64,000 nt of DNA from Holophaga sp. GTDB lineage: Bacteria; Acidobacteriota; Holophagae; Holophagales; Holophagaceae. Positions within the stretch are counted from its first letter, which is position 1. Every line of letters begins with the position of its first letter. This document shows positions 1 to 9,240 of this stretch, one piece after another. The notes beneath the pieces are model-generated. The model was not told where the DNA came from, made no database searches, and worked only from the letters and a program-made list of their open reading frames with translations. The stretch covers positions 124,001-188,000 of the forward strand of contig JADKBC010000005.1 in NCBI GenBank assembly GCA_016715205.1. The letters run 5' to 3'. The position numbers and the translations under genes are program-made.

Positions 1-3000
1 AGGCAGCGGGGATGGCTTGATGACCCAGCACCTCCAACAGCATCTGGATGGAACTCTGAATCAATTCATCGTCATCCACCAACAGCACGGACAATGAGCC
101 TGGGGCAGAAACCACTGACGGCAGCGGGGCTGGCGCGGGCAGCGGAGGTGCTGGTATACAGGCAGGAAACCGCATGCTCACACAGGTGCCATGCCCCGGC
201 TCACTTTGAATTTCCAGTTGCCCCTGGTGGGCTTTCACCGTGCTATAGGCCATGGATAACCCCAGCCCCGTGCCCTTGCCTACACCCTTGGTGGTAAAGA
301 ACGGGTCGAGGGCTTTGGCCTGGATCTCCTTGGACATCCCCGTACCCGTGTCCTCGACCTGAACTTCGATCCATTCGTTGTCGACGTTCCGGGTGCGCAG
401 GGTCAAGGTGCCATTTTCAGGCATTGCATCCACAGCATTGACGCAGAGATTCATGAAGGCATGGGTCAAGGCACTGGCATCACCGCGAATGGGGCGCAGG
501 TCCGGGGCCAGATCCACCACAAGGCGAACTTTTGATAGGGTCGTTCGTTCCAGCAGCCGAATCTCTTCGCGGAGAATCACGTTCATGTCCAGATCCTGCG
601 CCTCAGCTGGGCTTTGGCGAGCGAAACTCAGGAGGCTCTTGACCATCTGACCGCCCCGGAGGGCCGCCTTGGAAATGGTATCGAAGGCACGGTACGTGGG
701 ACTGTTGGCCGGTTGCGTTTCAAGATTGGCCGAGGCCAGGCCGAGAATGGCCCCCAGCACATTGTTCATGTCATGGGCCACCCCGCCCGCCAGGCTACCC
801 AGGCTTTCCATCTTTTGGGCCTGCTGAAGCTGGGATTGCAGGTGACGTTGCTGCTCTTCGGCTCGCTTCCGCTCGGCGATGACCCAAGCCACCTCCGCCA
901 GTTTCTCTACGATCTGCAGATCGTATTCGCCGTAGAGATCGGCCTTGTTCCCCACGCCGAGGATGGCCACGATGCGCCCGCCCCGGAACAGGGGCAGCAC
1001 CATCTCCCGTTGCACCTGCGTGTGCCCAGGCGGAAGCCCCTTGCGATTCGGCGCCTGGGAATAGTCGTTGTGGATCACCGCGCAACGTTGCCGCACACAG
1101 TCGGCCCAGACGCCGGCTTGCGCCACGGGGTAATGGGTGCCCGACCCCTCCGCCGTACAGAATTCCTGCAGGGTGCGCGTGGACCACGCATGGAGGATGA
1201 TGGTCTGCTCGTCATCCTCCAGGAAATGGTAGAACCCCACTGGGCTATCGGTCAGGCCGCAAGCTTCATCCACAGTGGCTTGCAGGAATTCATCCAGGCT
1301 GTGGTTCAGGGAAAATTCAATCAGGCGAAGGCGGGCCTCTTCCAGCAGGGAATGGGTTTTCCCATTGGTCACGTCCAGATGGGTGCCGCACATGCGAAGG
1401 GGCTCACCCTGCTTGGAACGCTGAATAACCCGGCCCCGATCGAGTACCCAGAGCCACTCGCCCGTTTTCCGCCGAACCCGGTGGGTGGATTCGTAGGAGG
1501 CTGTTTCCCCCCGCAGGTGCGCCTCTAACGCGCCCTTCACGTTCGTATAGTCATCGGGGTGGATCCGTGCCTCAAAGCGGTCCATGTGGGGGTCGAGTTC
1601 GCCTGGCTGGTAGCCAAGCATCTCCGACCATCGTTCGTTGACCGTGACGCGACCCGTGGTGAGCTCCCAATCCCAGGCGCCGAGATCTGCCCCCTGAAGG
1701 CTGAGGCGCAGCAACTCTTCCCGCTCGTGGAGTGCTTCCTCGGCACGTTTGCGTTCGGTAATATCCCGAGTGATGGAAAGGATGTGCGGGGTCCCGCCGA
1801 TCTCGAGGAGGCGAGCCGACATCAGGCCGATGATCTGTTGACCCTCCTTCATCCGAAACGCAGCCTCAAGTCCGATGACTTCCCCGGTGGCCTTGAGTCC
1901 TGCCACCAGCGCCTCACGATCCTTAGGATTGACCCAAAGCTGGCTGGTGGCCGAAAGAGAGGAGTTGCCAAGCACATCCGCTTCGGTGTAGCCCGTGATC
2001 CGGGTGAAGCCCTCGTTGATGGCCACATAAACGCCATCCTCCAACCGGTTGATGTTGATGGAATCCGGACTGATGGCGAAGGCTCGGGTGAATAATTCCC
2101 TGGATGTGCGCAGCGCCTCTTCGGTGCGCCGGCGCTCGGTGATATCGGTCAAGGCCCCGTATAGAAGGTGTTTCCCGGGGGAGCCCGTGGATATGCATTC
2201 CGCAAAGGAGGATATCCAGAGCAGGTCCCCCTGCTTGTGGCGAATGCGCAATTCGCAAGAGCCCTGGGTGTCGGGTGCCAAGCCAACCACCCATCGATCA
2301 AAGAGTGCTCGATCCTCCTCCACCACCAGGAAGCGCCAGCAGCCATGAGCGGTAATCTCTTCGATGCTGTACCCCGTGATCCGATCGGCGGCCCCGGTGA
2401 TCCAGTCGATGACAAAGGCACCGCCCTTTTCAGCGCTGCAGGAATAGGCAATGTCCGAAGTCATCGCCGAAACCCGTTGGAATCGTTGGGAAGCAGTTTC
2501 CAGTGCCTGCTCTGCCCCCTTTTGATCCGTGATATCACGCACCATTCCGATCACGCCAATGATCTCGCCTTTGCTATTGAGCAGTGGGGCGCTGGTGTCC
2601 GTAACCCAGCCGGCCTTTCCAATGCTTGCCACCTGGAAGGGAAATTCGATGGATGGAACGGCTTCTCCCGCAAGAATCCTTTCCAGGCGTTCGATGACGC
2701 CAGCCTCGCGCAGAAAGGGAAAAAGTTCGAGGGGATGCCGGCCCAGTACTTCGCTGGCAGGCAGCCCGCTCAGGTTTTCCATGAAGGCATTCCAGACCAG
2801 GTACTTTAAATCCAACCCGTAAACGATGATGCCTTCCTGGGCCCCTTGAATGATGTTGGCGTTGAACTGGTGCGCCTCCCGAAGCGCAGCTTCCATGTGT
2901 CGCCGCTCGGTAATATCGCGGGAGATGCCAACCACAGCACACACGCGGCCTTCACCATCCAATTCGGGGGTCAGGCTCCAATCGTGGGTCACCAGTCCAG

Positions 3001-3673
3001 CGGGGCTCGGGAAGTCGAATTCCGTTCGGATCGGCTGGGCCGTCTGAAACACATGTTCGATCTTGGCTTCCCAGAAACGGCAAAGGTCCTCTGGATAGCC
3101 GCATTCCCGGTGAGTTTTCCCCAGAATCGCCGCCGCCGATCGGCCCAGCATCTTTAACGCAGCCGGGTTCAGGTACGTGTGCCGATGCTCCTGATCGTAG
3201 CGGATGATGAAATCGGGGCTGCTTTCGGAGAGAGACCGAAATTTGGCTTCGCTGGCCGCAAGTTGGCGCTGGGCCACCCTAGCGTCCTGGTACACCTGCC
3301 ATTCACGCAGCAGTCGCTCCAGCGTTCGGGCGAGTCCCCGAAACGTGTCCGGGGATTTGACCAGGTAATCAAATGCTCCCCTTTTTATGGCTTCCACAGC
3401 GGTTGCCTCGCTGCCATAGCTGGTCATCACCACGATCGGAAAGTCCTTCGGCTCCGCCGGATCCCCCAACACGTCGATGGCTCGGCCATCGGGTAGATTG
3501 AGGTCCATCAGCACGAGATGCGGATTCCAGGCTGGTCCCTGGTCCCGGAATTCCCGCAACGATGCCATAAGCCGCACCTCGGCACCCTCCAGGCATTCCA
3601 CCGAACGACGAATCGCCTCAGCGTGGGCGGATTCATCTTCAATGACCAGAATGCGAGTGGTGACCATGGGCAT
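1..3673 (-). CDS. Hybrid sensor histidine kinase, REC-PAS(n)-GAF-HisKA-HATPase-REC (partial, C-terminus beyond window edge)
   Basis: The reverse strand is open from an ATG at 3673 (alternative ATG at 3667) to the left edge, about 1224 codons, and no stop is reached. I checked the reading frame at five points along its length. The order is an N-terminal receiver (MVTTRILVIEDES start, phosphoacceptor in LVLMDLNLP), about five PAS units each closed by a D(I/V)T-type motif, and a GAF domain near residues 770-935. A HisKA dimerisation region follows with His in GGVAHDMNN, then HATPase (FFTTKGVGKGTGLGLS), then a second receiver that starts VLLVDDDEL and is cut by the edge. There is no membrane segment, so it is a cytoplasmic multi-input kinase. 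It starts 11 bases after the Rcp1-type regulator gene upstream and is probably the last member of the cheB-led operon. The receiver at both ends suggests a phosphorelay. Ligands are unknown. Confidence 0.9.
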   Translation of the reverse strand, partial: MPMVTTRILVIEDESAHAEAIRRSVECLEGAEVRLMASLREFRDQGPAWNPHLVLMDLNLPDGRAIDVLGDPAEPKDFPIVVMTSYGSEATAVEAIKRGAFDYLVKSPDTFRGLARTLERLLREWQVYQDARVAQRQLAASEAKFRSLSESSPDFIIRYDQEHRHTYLNPAALKMLGRSAAAILGKTHRECGYPEDLCRFWEAKIEHVFQTAQPIRTEFDFPSPAGLVTHDWSLTPELDGEGRVCAVVGISRDITERRHMEAALREAHQFNANIIQGAQEGIIVYGLDLKYLVWNAFMENLSGLPASEVLGRHPLELFPFLREAGVIERLERILAGEAVPSIEFPFQVASIGKAGWVTDTSAPLLNSKGEIIGVIGMVRDITDQKGAEQALETASQRFQRVSAMTSDIAYSCSAEKGGAFVIDWITGAADRITGYSIEEITAHGCWRFLVVEEDRALFDRWVVGLAPDTQGSCELRIRHKQGDLLWISSFAECISTGSPGKHLLYGALTDITERRRTEEALRTSRELFTRAFAISPDSININRLEDGVYVAINEGFTRITGYTEADVLGNSSLSATSQLWVNPKDREALVAGLKATGEVIGLEAAFRMKEGQQIIGLMSARLLEIGGTPHILSITRDITERKRAEEALHEREELLRLSLQGADLGAWDWELTTGRVTVNERWSEMLGYQPGELDPHMDRFEARIHPDDYTNVKGALEAHLRGETASYESTHRVRRKTGEWLWVLDRGRVIQRSKQGEPLRMCGTHLDVTNGKTHSLLEEARLRLIEFSLNHSLDEFLQATVDEACGLTDSPVGFYHFLEDDEQTIILHAWSTRTLQEFCTAEGSGTHYPVAQAGVWADCVRQRCAVIHNDYSQAPNRKGLPPGHTQVQREMVLPLFRGGRIVAILGVGNKADLYGEYDLQIVEKLAEVAWVIAERKRAEEQQRHLQSQLQQAQKMESLGSLAGGVAHDMNNVLGAILGLASANLETQPANSPTYRAFDTISKAALRGGQMVKSLLSFARQSPAEAQDLDMNVILREEIRLLERTTLSKVRLVVDLAPDLRPIRGDASALTHAFMNLCVNAVDAMPENGTLTLRTRNVDNEWIEVQVEDTGTGMSKEIQAKALDPFFTTKGVGKGTGLGLSMAYSTVKAHQGQLEIQSEPGHGTCVSMRFPACIPAPPLPAPAPLPSVVSAPGSLSVLLVDDDELIQSSIQMLLEVLGHQAIPAA

Positions 3674-3684
3674 GGGTGCCTCGA

Positions 3685-4128
3685 TCAATACGGGTATTTA
3701 TTCCAGGCCAACCAGTAGAACCCGAAGGCTTCCATCTGTGCTGCAAAATGAGGCAGGTCCACGGGTTTCACCAGGTAGCTGTTGGCCTGGTATTCATAGG
3801 CCCTGGCCATGTCGCTTTCCGCAGAAGAGGTCGTCAATACCACGATGGGAATTCGACTCAGGTCAGGATCGGATTTGACAATTTTCAGCACTTCCAGCCC
3901 GTCCACCTTGGGCAGCCGGAGGTCCAGCAGCACCATGCCCGGTGCAGGATAGGCTTCAGCATCCCCGTATGCGCCCTGGTGAAACAGATAGTCCAAGGCC
4001 TGCTGTCCATCCGTGACATGCACGATGCGATTGGCCACCCGGAATTCCTCCAGGTTTCTGCGCACGATCTCGGCGTGAGCCAGATCATCTTCCACCAACA
4101 ATATGAGAAAGGGTTCACCGGTCATCAC
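3685..4128 (-). CDS. Single-domain response regulator, Rcp1-like
   Basis: The 147-residue product is only a receiver domain. It has the acidic pair in LLVEDD, the phosphoacceptor Asp in MVLLDLRLPKVDG, Thr/Ser in LTTSS and Lys in LVKPVD. The insertion between the second and third strands (HQGAYGDAEAYPAPG) is typical of Rcp1-type regulators that partner phytochrome-like kinases with a SHDLKSP-type H-box. The start overlaps the stop of the upstream kinase by four bases (ATGA), and that kinase has exactly this H-box, so the two are very likely a cognate pair with coupled translation. There is no output domain, so it probably acts by protein contact or as a phosphorelay intermediate. Confidence 0.93.
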   Translation of the reverse strand: MMTGEPFLILLVEDDLAHAEIVRRNLEEFRVANRIVHVTDGQQALDYLFHQGAYGDAEAYPAPGMVLLDLRLPKVDGLEVLKIVKSDPDLSRIPIVVLTTSSAESDMARAYEYQANSYLVKPVDLPHFAAQMEAFGFYWLAWNKYPY

Positions 4129-6044
4129 AGCTCCGCAGCTCGGGCCTTCAGTGCCAAGGGAAGGGTAAACCTGAAGCAGGTGCCTTGTCCCTGCCCTTCC
4201 GATTCGACCCAGATCTGCCCTTCGTGGAACTCCACGATTCGTTTCACGAGCGCGAGGCCCAGGCCGGTCCCTTCGCTCCCTGCGTCCAATTTCTCGAACA
4301 AGCCGAATATTTTGGCGTGGAAGCGCGGGTCAATGCCCATGCCATTGTCTTTAACAAAAAATATCGTGTCTTCGCCTTGCATTTCCGCACCCAACTGGAT
4401 CGTTGGTTGAGGCTGTTCACCCATGTACTTGGCCGCGTTCTCCAGGAGGTTCTGCCAGATTTCCTCCAGCCTGGGGCGATCACCCACCAGAACCAAGTGG
4501 GGTGCGTTCACGTGAACGGCCACCTTCTGGGAAGCCAGCGCGCCCGCCACGGCAGCCAGAGCACCCTGGATGAGGTCCGCAAGGCTCACGCGCACGGGAG
4601 GGTTCACCACGCGGCCCACCCGCGAAACCTCCAGCAGATCTTCCAGTAATCGCCCCATTTTCTCGGTGGCGTCCCGAATGAAGCCCATGTCCGTTGTCAC
4701 CCGTTCCTGCTTGCCCTGGGTTAAATCCTGCTCCAGGTAGCCAAGAAAGGTCCGCACGGTCACCAGGGGGCTCTTCAGGTCGTGGGAGATCATGTAGGTG
4801 AAGCGCTCCATCTCGGCATTTTTCTGTTTGAGTTCTTCTTCCCGGTGTTTCCGTTCGGTGATGTCTTCAAACACCGTGGCAAATTGCCCGTGCCGGGGTG
4901 AGATTACGGAAATTCGAAAATGCTTTTCCAGGGGCGGGAAATAGGTGTCAAAGGCATAGGGCTCACCGCCCAGCGCCACCTTACTGAATTCTTCCAGGTA
5001 GGGCGGCACCTCGGTGCCATAGATCTCTGTGCCCAGCCGGCCCGGCGCACTGGCTGCGTCTAGCCCGGTGTGCCGCTGGTAGGCGGGGTTCACCGCGAGG
5101 ATGCGGAAATTAACCACGGCACCTTGGTCATCCCAGACCAGTTCGTGGAGGGCAACCCCTTCCGCCAGGTTCTCGAAGAGAGTGCGGAATTTCTGTTCGC
5201 TCTGGTTCAGACCTTCCTCAATCTGCTTCCGATCTGTGATGTCCAGGAACGCGGCCACAAAATGGTCTGGCTTGTATTGGTACGCCACGCAGTCGTACCA
5301 GCGATTGTTGAGGTGCAGGTACTGCTCGAACCGGATGGATTCCCCCGTGCGGGCCACCCGGGCAAAGGTGCCAATCCAATCGAAGGGATCCTTTTCAATC
5401 CCTGGAAAGGCCTGGGTGACTGTGCGGCCCCGGGGATCCACCCCCGTCAGCTCCATATATTTTTCGTTGGCATCCAGGAAAAAATAATCACAGGGGTGAT
5501 CTGCCTCATCGTAGAGCACCTGGTGATAGGCCACACCGATGGGCCCCTTTTCAAACAATGCCCGGAACTTCCACTCCGCTTCCCGAGAGGCATCCTGTGC
5601 CTGTTTCCGCTCGGTGATATCCACAAAGGAGGCCATCACCTGATGGGGCTTTGGCTCACCCAGACGGAACAGAGGTACCGCGGATACATGAATCCACCGG
5701 GTGGTGGCACGATCCACATTGAAGATCCCCATGACCGCGTTTTCCACCGGTTGTCCCGTGCGCAATGCCACCGAGGAAGGATGGGTTTCTCCGGGAAAGG
5801 GGGAACCATCTTCATGGATGGCTTGCCACCGGGGATCAATGGCGGTGCGCCCCTGCAGTTGTTCCAGGGACAACCCCAGAATGCGCTCGGCGGCAGGGTT
5901 GGCAGAGGTGATTACCCCATCTCCATCCAGAAACACGATGCCATGCAGCACATTATTGAACAGCACGAGGTACCTGGCTTCCCAGTCGTGGGGGGAAGGC
6001 TCTTTCAGGAACGGTGAGTCCAAGGGATCGCTGGAGTTGTGCAT
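4125..6044 (-). CDS. PAS-domain sensor histidine kinase, soluble
   Basis: The 639-residue protein has three PAS units (about 20-140, 150-270, 285-395), each ending in a DITERK/DITDRK linker. A HisKA region follows with the phosphoacceptor His in YMISHDLKSP, then an HATPase domain with the N-box (LLENAAKY), the G1 box DNGMGID and the G2 box GTGLGLALV. No transmembrane helix is visible. An AGGTGA ribosome-binding site lies six bases before the ATG. The gene lies between cheY and the Rcp1-type regulator and overlaps the latter by four bases. The SHDLKSP H-box is the subclass usually paired with Rcp1-like regulators. The signal sensed by the PAS units cannot be read from sequence. Confidence 0.93.
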   Translation of the reverse strand: MHNSSDPLDSPFLKEPSPHDWEARYLVLFNNVLHGIVFLDGDGVITSANPAAERILGLSLEQLQGRTAIDPRWQAIHEDGSPFPGETHPSSVALRTGQPVENAVMGIFNVDRATTRWIHVSAVPLFRLGEPKPHQVMASFVDITERKQAQDASREAEWKFRALFEKGPIGVAYHQVLYDEADHPCDYFFLDANEKYMELTGVDPRGRTVTQAFPGIEKDPFDWIGTFARVARTGESIRFEQYLHLNNRWYDCVAYQYKPDHFVAAFLDITDRKQIEEGLNQSEQKFRTLFENLAEGVALHELVWDDQGAVVNFRILAVNPAYQRHTGLDAASAPGRLGTEIYGTEVPPYLEEFSKVALGGEPYAFDTYFPPLEKHFRISVISPRHGQFATVFEDITERKHREEELKQKNAEMERFTYMISHDLKSPLVTVRTFLGYLEQDLTQGKQERVTTDMGFIRDATEKMGRLLEDLLEVSRVGRVVNPPVRVSLADLIQGALAAVAGALASQKVAVHVNAPHLVLVGDRPRLEEIWQNLLENAAKYMGEQPQPTIQLGAEMQGEDTIFFVKDNGMGIDPRFHAKIFGLFEKLDAGSEGTGLGLALVKRIVEFHEGQIWVESEGQGQGTCFRFTLPLALKARAAEL

Positions 6045-6085
6045 GGATTCACCTGCTTAACCTATCCGATGAACGGGCCTGCCAC

Positions 6086-6463
6086 CTAGAACAGATCCCC
6101 CAGACACGCGGCGATCTTGGCGGTGAGGTCATCGGGGGCAAAGGGTTTGACCAGGTAGTTGGCCGCACCATCGTGGATGAAGCCCAGAATCCGGCTCCGC
6201 TCGGACTCTGTGGTCAGCATCATCACCGGAATGGACTGGAAACGTTCATCCTTCTTGATGGCCAGCAGGGTTTCATGGCCATCCATTTCGGGCATGTTCA
6301 CGTCCAGCACGATCAAGGAAATCTCCGCGTACTGGGTTTCCAGGATTGCCAGCGCTTCCAGCCCATTGGAGGCTTCAACCATTTCCATGCCAAGGGTGGC
6401 TACCACTCGGCCCACGATCCGGCGCATGGTGGCGGAATCATCAACAGACAAGATCTTGGTCAT
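6086..6463 (-). CDS. cheY: CheY-like response regulator
   Basis: This is a 125-residue stand-alone receiver. It starts MTKILSVDDSATMRR and has the phosphoacceptor Asp in LIVLDVNMPEMDG, Thr in MLTTES and Lys in YLVKPFAP. Length and sequence fit CheY. A strong AGGAG site precedes the ATG. It follows cheR and cheB in the same orientation with gaps of only a few bases, so it belongs to a chemotaxis adaptation operon. It may carry the CheA output to a flagellar or pilus motor, or feed the kinase encoded directly downstream. Which of these applies cannot be decided here. Confidence 0.9.
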   Translation of the reverse strand: MTKILSVDDSATMRRIVGRVVATLGMEMVEASNGLEALAILETQYAEISLIVLDVNMPEMDGHETLLAIKKDERFQSIPVMMLTTESERSRILGFIHDGAANYLVKPFAPDDLTAKIAACLGDLF

Positions 6464-6471
6464 GGCGACTC

Positions 6472-7320
6472 CTAATCCAGGCGACTGCGATAGTAGGTTC
6501 CCGATCCGTGGGACCTGGGTTCAAAAAGATCCGGCGCGTTCTGAAGGTTCTCTACAGCGCTGGTGAAGAAGTAGCCACCCTTGGAGGTCAGGCGGGCAAT
6601 CCCCTCGAAAATCTGGCGTTTGAAGGCATCCGAAAAATAGATCGTGACGTAGCGGCAGAACACGATATCAAAGCGGCCCAGAGGGTCCAGGGAATCCTGC
6701 AGGTTGAACTTGCGCAGGGTGACCATCTTCTTCACCGCGTCATCGAGCACCCAGACCTGCCCATCCGGTTTGAAATAGCGGGACCGCAACTCGTCTGGCA
6801 TACCGCGCCCCAGGGCCGAGGCATCGTAGCGGGCGGCACGGGCCAGGAAGAGCGCCGAGGGCGAAATGTCGGACGCAATGATTTCAAACTGATCTGGCCG
6901 CAGCCCCGGATGCTCCCGGCAATATTCCTGGATCGTGATGGCGATGGAGTAGGGCTCTTGGCCGGTGGAACTGGCTGCGGACCAGATGCGGATCCGAAAG
7001 CGCTGCCCTGACAACAGCTGCGCCGCGAACTCGGGCAGCAGTAATTCTTTCAGGATCTGGAAGGGATGCCCATCCCGAAACCAGAGGGTTTCATTGGTGG
7101 TCATGGCATCCACGATCTTGTCGCGCAACACCGTACCGGTTTCGCTGGACGCCAGCCGGTAGAAGGCACCGAAATCTGCACACCCGGTTTCCGCAAGCAG
7201 CCCGGCCAGCCGAGTTTCAATCAGGTAGGCCTTTTCCTCGCCCAGCAGGATGCCGCAATTTTTCTCGATGTAGGTCCGCATGAGCTTGAATTCGGTGGGC
7301 TGGATGGTTTCGGTGACCAT
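6472..7320 (-). CDS. cheR: Chemoreceptor glutamate methyltransferase CheR
   Basis: The 282-residue protein has the usual CheR plan. A short helical N-terminal domain (about 1-75) is followed by a SAM-dependent methyltransferase domain. Visible signatures are TTNETLWFRD, the SAM-binding strand IRIWSAASSTGQEPYS, an SDIS acidic loop, and FDIVFCRYVTIYF with the catalytic-pocket region. Known function: methylation of glutamates on chemoreceptor signalling helices, opposing CheB. It lies one base after cheB and eight before cheY. The chemoreceptors of this window end in SRFKL and carry no NWETF-type tether, so this CheR should act without pentapeptide docking. A second CheR is encoded at 38361 and a truncated homologue at 8623. 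Confidence 0.93.
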   Translation of the reverse strand: MVTETIQPTEFKLMRTYIEKNCGILLGEEKAYLIETRLAGLLAETGCADFGAFYRLASSETGTVLRDKIVDAMTTNETLWFRDGHPFQILKELLLPEFAAQLLSGQRFRIRIWSAASSTGQEPYSIAITIQEYCREHPGLRPDQFEIIASDISPSALFLARAARYDASALGRGMPDELRSRYFKPDGQVWVLDDAVKKMVTLRKFNLQDSLDPLGRFDIVFCRYVTIYFSDAFKRQIFEGIARLTSKGGYFFTSAVENLQNAPDLFEPRSHGSGTYYRSRLD

Positions 7321-7321
7321 G

Positions 7322-8446
7322 TCATCTGCCCCGCAATGCCAGCTGGTTCACGCGGTAGGCCAGGGAAGCCAAGGGCACCCGCTCATCCGAAAGGCCCGCT
7401 TCATCTACCGCCAAGGGCATGCCGTACACCACGCAACTCTCCGCGCTCTGGGAAAGGCAATGGCAGCCGCGCCGTTTCATGGCCCGCACGCCTTCACAAC
7501 CATCACTGCCCATGCCCGTCATGATCACCGAGAGAATGCCACCGTCGTACTGGGCGGCCATGGAACGGAACAGCACATCCACCGAGGGCCGACAGCTGTT
7601 TTCCGGCGGGTTCTCATTGATGCCTACGATCAGGGCCTCGGGCTCAGCACCGTTTGCGGGGCGGCGGCGCACCACCATGTGGCGACCCCCGGGCGCAATG
7701 TAGACCTTGCCGGGGCGAATGGTTTCCCCTTCAGAGGCTTCGCAAACGTCCAGCGCCGAGCGCTTGGCCAAATGCTCGGCCAGTGAGGCCGTAAACCCCG
7801 GAGGCATATGCTGCACCAGCAGAATAGGCAGCGGAAAGTTGGCCGGAAGGGCCGGGATGAACTCGCCCAGGGCATTGGGGCCACCGGTGGAAACGCCCAC
7901 TCCCAACACCTCGAACCGCGAAGGCATGGGCAACCCATGGGGCGCGGGTACAAAGCGGGCAGGTACGGGGGGCGCCAATTCCGGTGCCTTGGGAAGCGCA
8001 CGGATGGTGGCGGGTGCCTCGATCCGCAGGTTGTGCCGCATGCGCACATGGCGCAGCAGTGGCTTGAGCTTTTCCCGCAGTTCCTGGCGGCTGGCTTCAG
8101 GGTCATTGCCCTCAGGCTTGCGAACAAAATCCAGGGCGCCCTGTTCCAGGGCCTGGATGGTGGCTTCTGCTGCCCGGGCATTCTGCCCACTGATCATCAC
8201 CACGGATACATCCGGGTATAGCCTGCGAATATGCCCCAGGGTTTCCAGCCCATCCATTTCAGGCATTTCCAGATCCAACAACACCAGATCCACCGGCCCC
8301 TGTTCCAAGCGGGCCAGGGCCAGTTTTCCCTGGGGCGCCGTGGCCACAACCTGGGCATCCCCCAAGCCTTCGATCACATCCGACAGGATGCGCCGGTAGG
8401 TGACCGTGTCATCCACCACCATGACGCGAAGGGGATCGAGGTTCAT
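7322..8446 (-). CDS. cheB: Chemotaxis response regulator and glutamate methylesterase CheB
   Basis: The 374-residue protein has a receiver domain (about 1-120: MVVDDTVTYRR, Asp in LVLLDLEMPEMDG, Lys in FVRKPEG) and a variable linker. A CheB methylesterase domain follows (about 180-370) with the triad visible: Ser in GVSTGGPNA, His in LVQHMPPG and Asp in MTGMGSDG. It demethylates or deamidates chemoreceptors when phosphorylated by CheA. It is the first gene of the minus-strand operon and faces a divergent CheR-like gene across a 176-base promoter region. A second CheB without a receiver is at 39181. Confidence 0.95.
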   Translation of the reverse strand: MNLDPLRVMVVDDTVTYRRILSDVIEGLGDAQVVATAPQGKLALARLEQGPVDLVLLDLEMPEMDGLETLGHIRRLYPDVSVVMISGQNARAAEATIQALEQGALDFVRKPEGNDPEASRQELREKLKPLLRHVRMRHNLRIEAPATIRALPKAPELAPPVPARFVPAPHGLPMPSRFEVLGVGVSTGGPNALGEFIPALPANFPLPILLVQHMPPGFTASLAEHLAKRSALDVCEASEGETIRPGKVYIAPGGRHMVVRRRPANGAEPEALIVGINENPPENSCRPSVDVLFRSMAAQYDGGILSVIMTGMGSDGCEGVRAMKRRGCHCLSQSAESCVVYGMPLAVDEAGLSDERVPLASLAYRVNQLALRGR

Positions 8447-8622
8447 TCAGGTTCCTTGGGGCAGACGTGTTCCGACTATCAAATCGGTCTGCATTGAGGA
8501 TTCCTTGAATAATTACGGGATAATTAAAGGGCAGAGATACAGTCTCTTCGGCGCCTCCGCATGGAACGGGTCAGAATGGGAGAAATGCCCTCTTCCCCCA
8601 TTTACGGAAAGGCCCTGGCACC
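8447..8622. promoter_or_regulatory. Divergent promoter region between cheB and the CheR-like gene, with paired TAATTA sites
   Basis: This 176-base spacer must hold promoters for both directions. It contains two identical palindromic hexamers TAATTA at 8510-8515 and 8521-8526. Their centres are 11 bases apart, about one helical turn, in an AT-rich patch within otherwise GC-rich DNA. A bulged inverted repeat (GCAGAC at 8461-8466 and GTCTGC at 8487-8492) lies in the cheB leader. I infer an operator or an UP-like element. No consensus sigma-70 pair is convincing. Confidence 0.4.
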
Positions 8623-9237
8623 ATGGCTTACACCTCGTTTTTCCGGGATACCGACGCCCTCAATGCCATCGTCGATATTGCCATTCCGGCCTTGGCGCAC
8701 TGGCGATCCATACGGGTATGGGATGCGGGCTGCGCCACCGGGGAAGAGCCCTTTACGCTGGCCATGGTGTTCGCTTCCAAGCTGAGACCCTTCCCTTTCC
8801 GCAACCTTGATATTCTCGCCACGGATTACGAAGAAAGCAGTTTCGCCCAGTTTGGCGAACAAATTCGCAAGGCCCAATACAGCCGCACGGATGTGTTCTG
8901 GATACCCCAGGAGCATCGGGAGCTCTACGTTGAACCCACCGAAAACCCGGAGGTATTCCAGCTAAACCAAGAGATCCGGGATCGGGTGCGCTACATCCAG
9001 CACGACCTGCTCACGCTGGTGCCCCCGGAAACGGGGCAGTCCCTGATCGTTTGTAAAAATGTGCTGATGCACTTCACGCCCGAAGACCAGGTGAAGGTGC
9101 TCGACATGTTTTTCCAGGCCCTGGTACCCGGCGGTTACTTGGCCTTGGATGGCAATCAAGCCATGCCCGAAATTTTTGCTGACCGCTTCAAGCGGCTGGA
9201 GCCAGGTGTTCCCCTGTTCCAGAAACCGGCGGAATGA
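8623..9237 (+). CDS. CheR-like SAM methyltransferase lacking the N-terminal helical domain
   Basis: The 204-residue protein begins directly at the methyltransferase core. It has TSFFRD, the SAM-binding strand VWDAGCATGEEPFT, the acidic loop LATDYEES, and IVCKNVLMHF near residues 145-155. It ends with a VPGGYLALDG strand. The usual CheR N-terminal domain, which contacts receptor helices, is absent. The upstream sequence in this frame is open to a TAA at 8521 but holds no ATG, GTG or TTG codon, so the short form is real. It is divergent from cheB and leads a small plus-strand operon. The target may be a chemoreceptor or something else, since the receptor-recognition domain is missing. Confidence 0.82.
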   Translation: MAYTSFFRDTDALNAIVDIAIPALAHWRSIRVWDAGCATGEEPFTLAMVFASKLRPFPFRNLDILATDYEESSFAQFGEQIRKAQYSRTDVFWIPQEHRELYVEPTENPEVFQLNQEIRDRVRYIQHDLLTLVPPETGQSLIVCKNVLMHFTPEDQVKVLDMFFQALVPGGYLALDGNQAMPEIFADRFKRLEPGVPLFQKPAE

Positions 9238-9240
9238 GCC

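Noticed and set aside
614..6017. Long plus-strand open frames (614-1528, 5070-6017 and others) opposite the kinase genes
   Set aside because: They mirror the minus-strand kinase frames, have no recognisable motifs or ribosome-binding sites, and are expected at this GC content.
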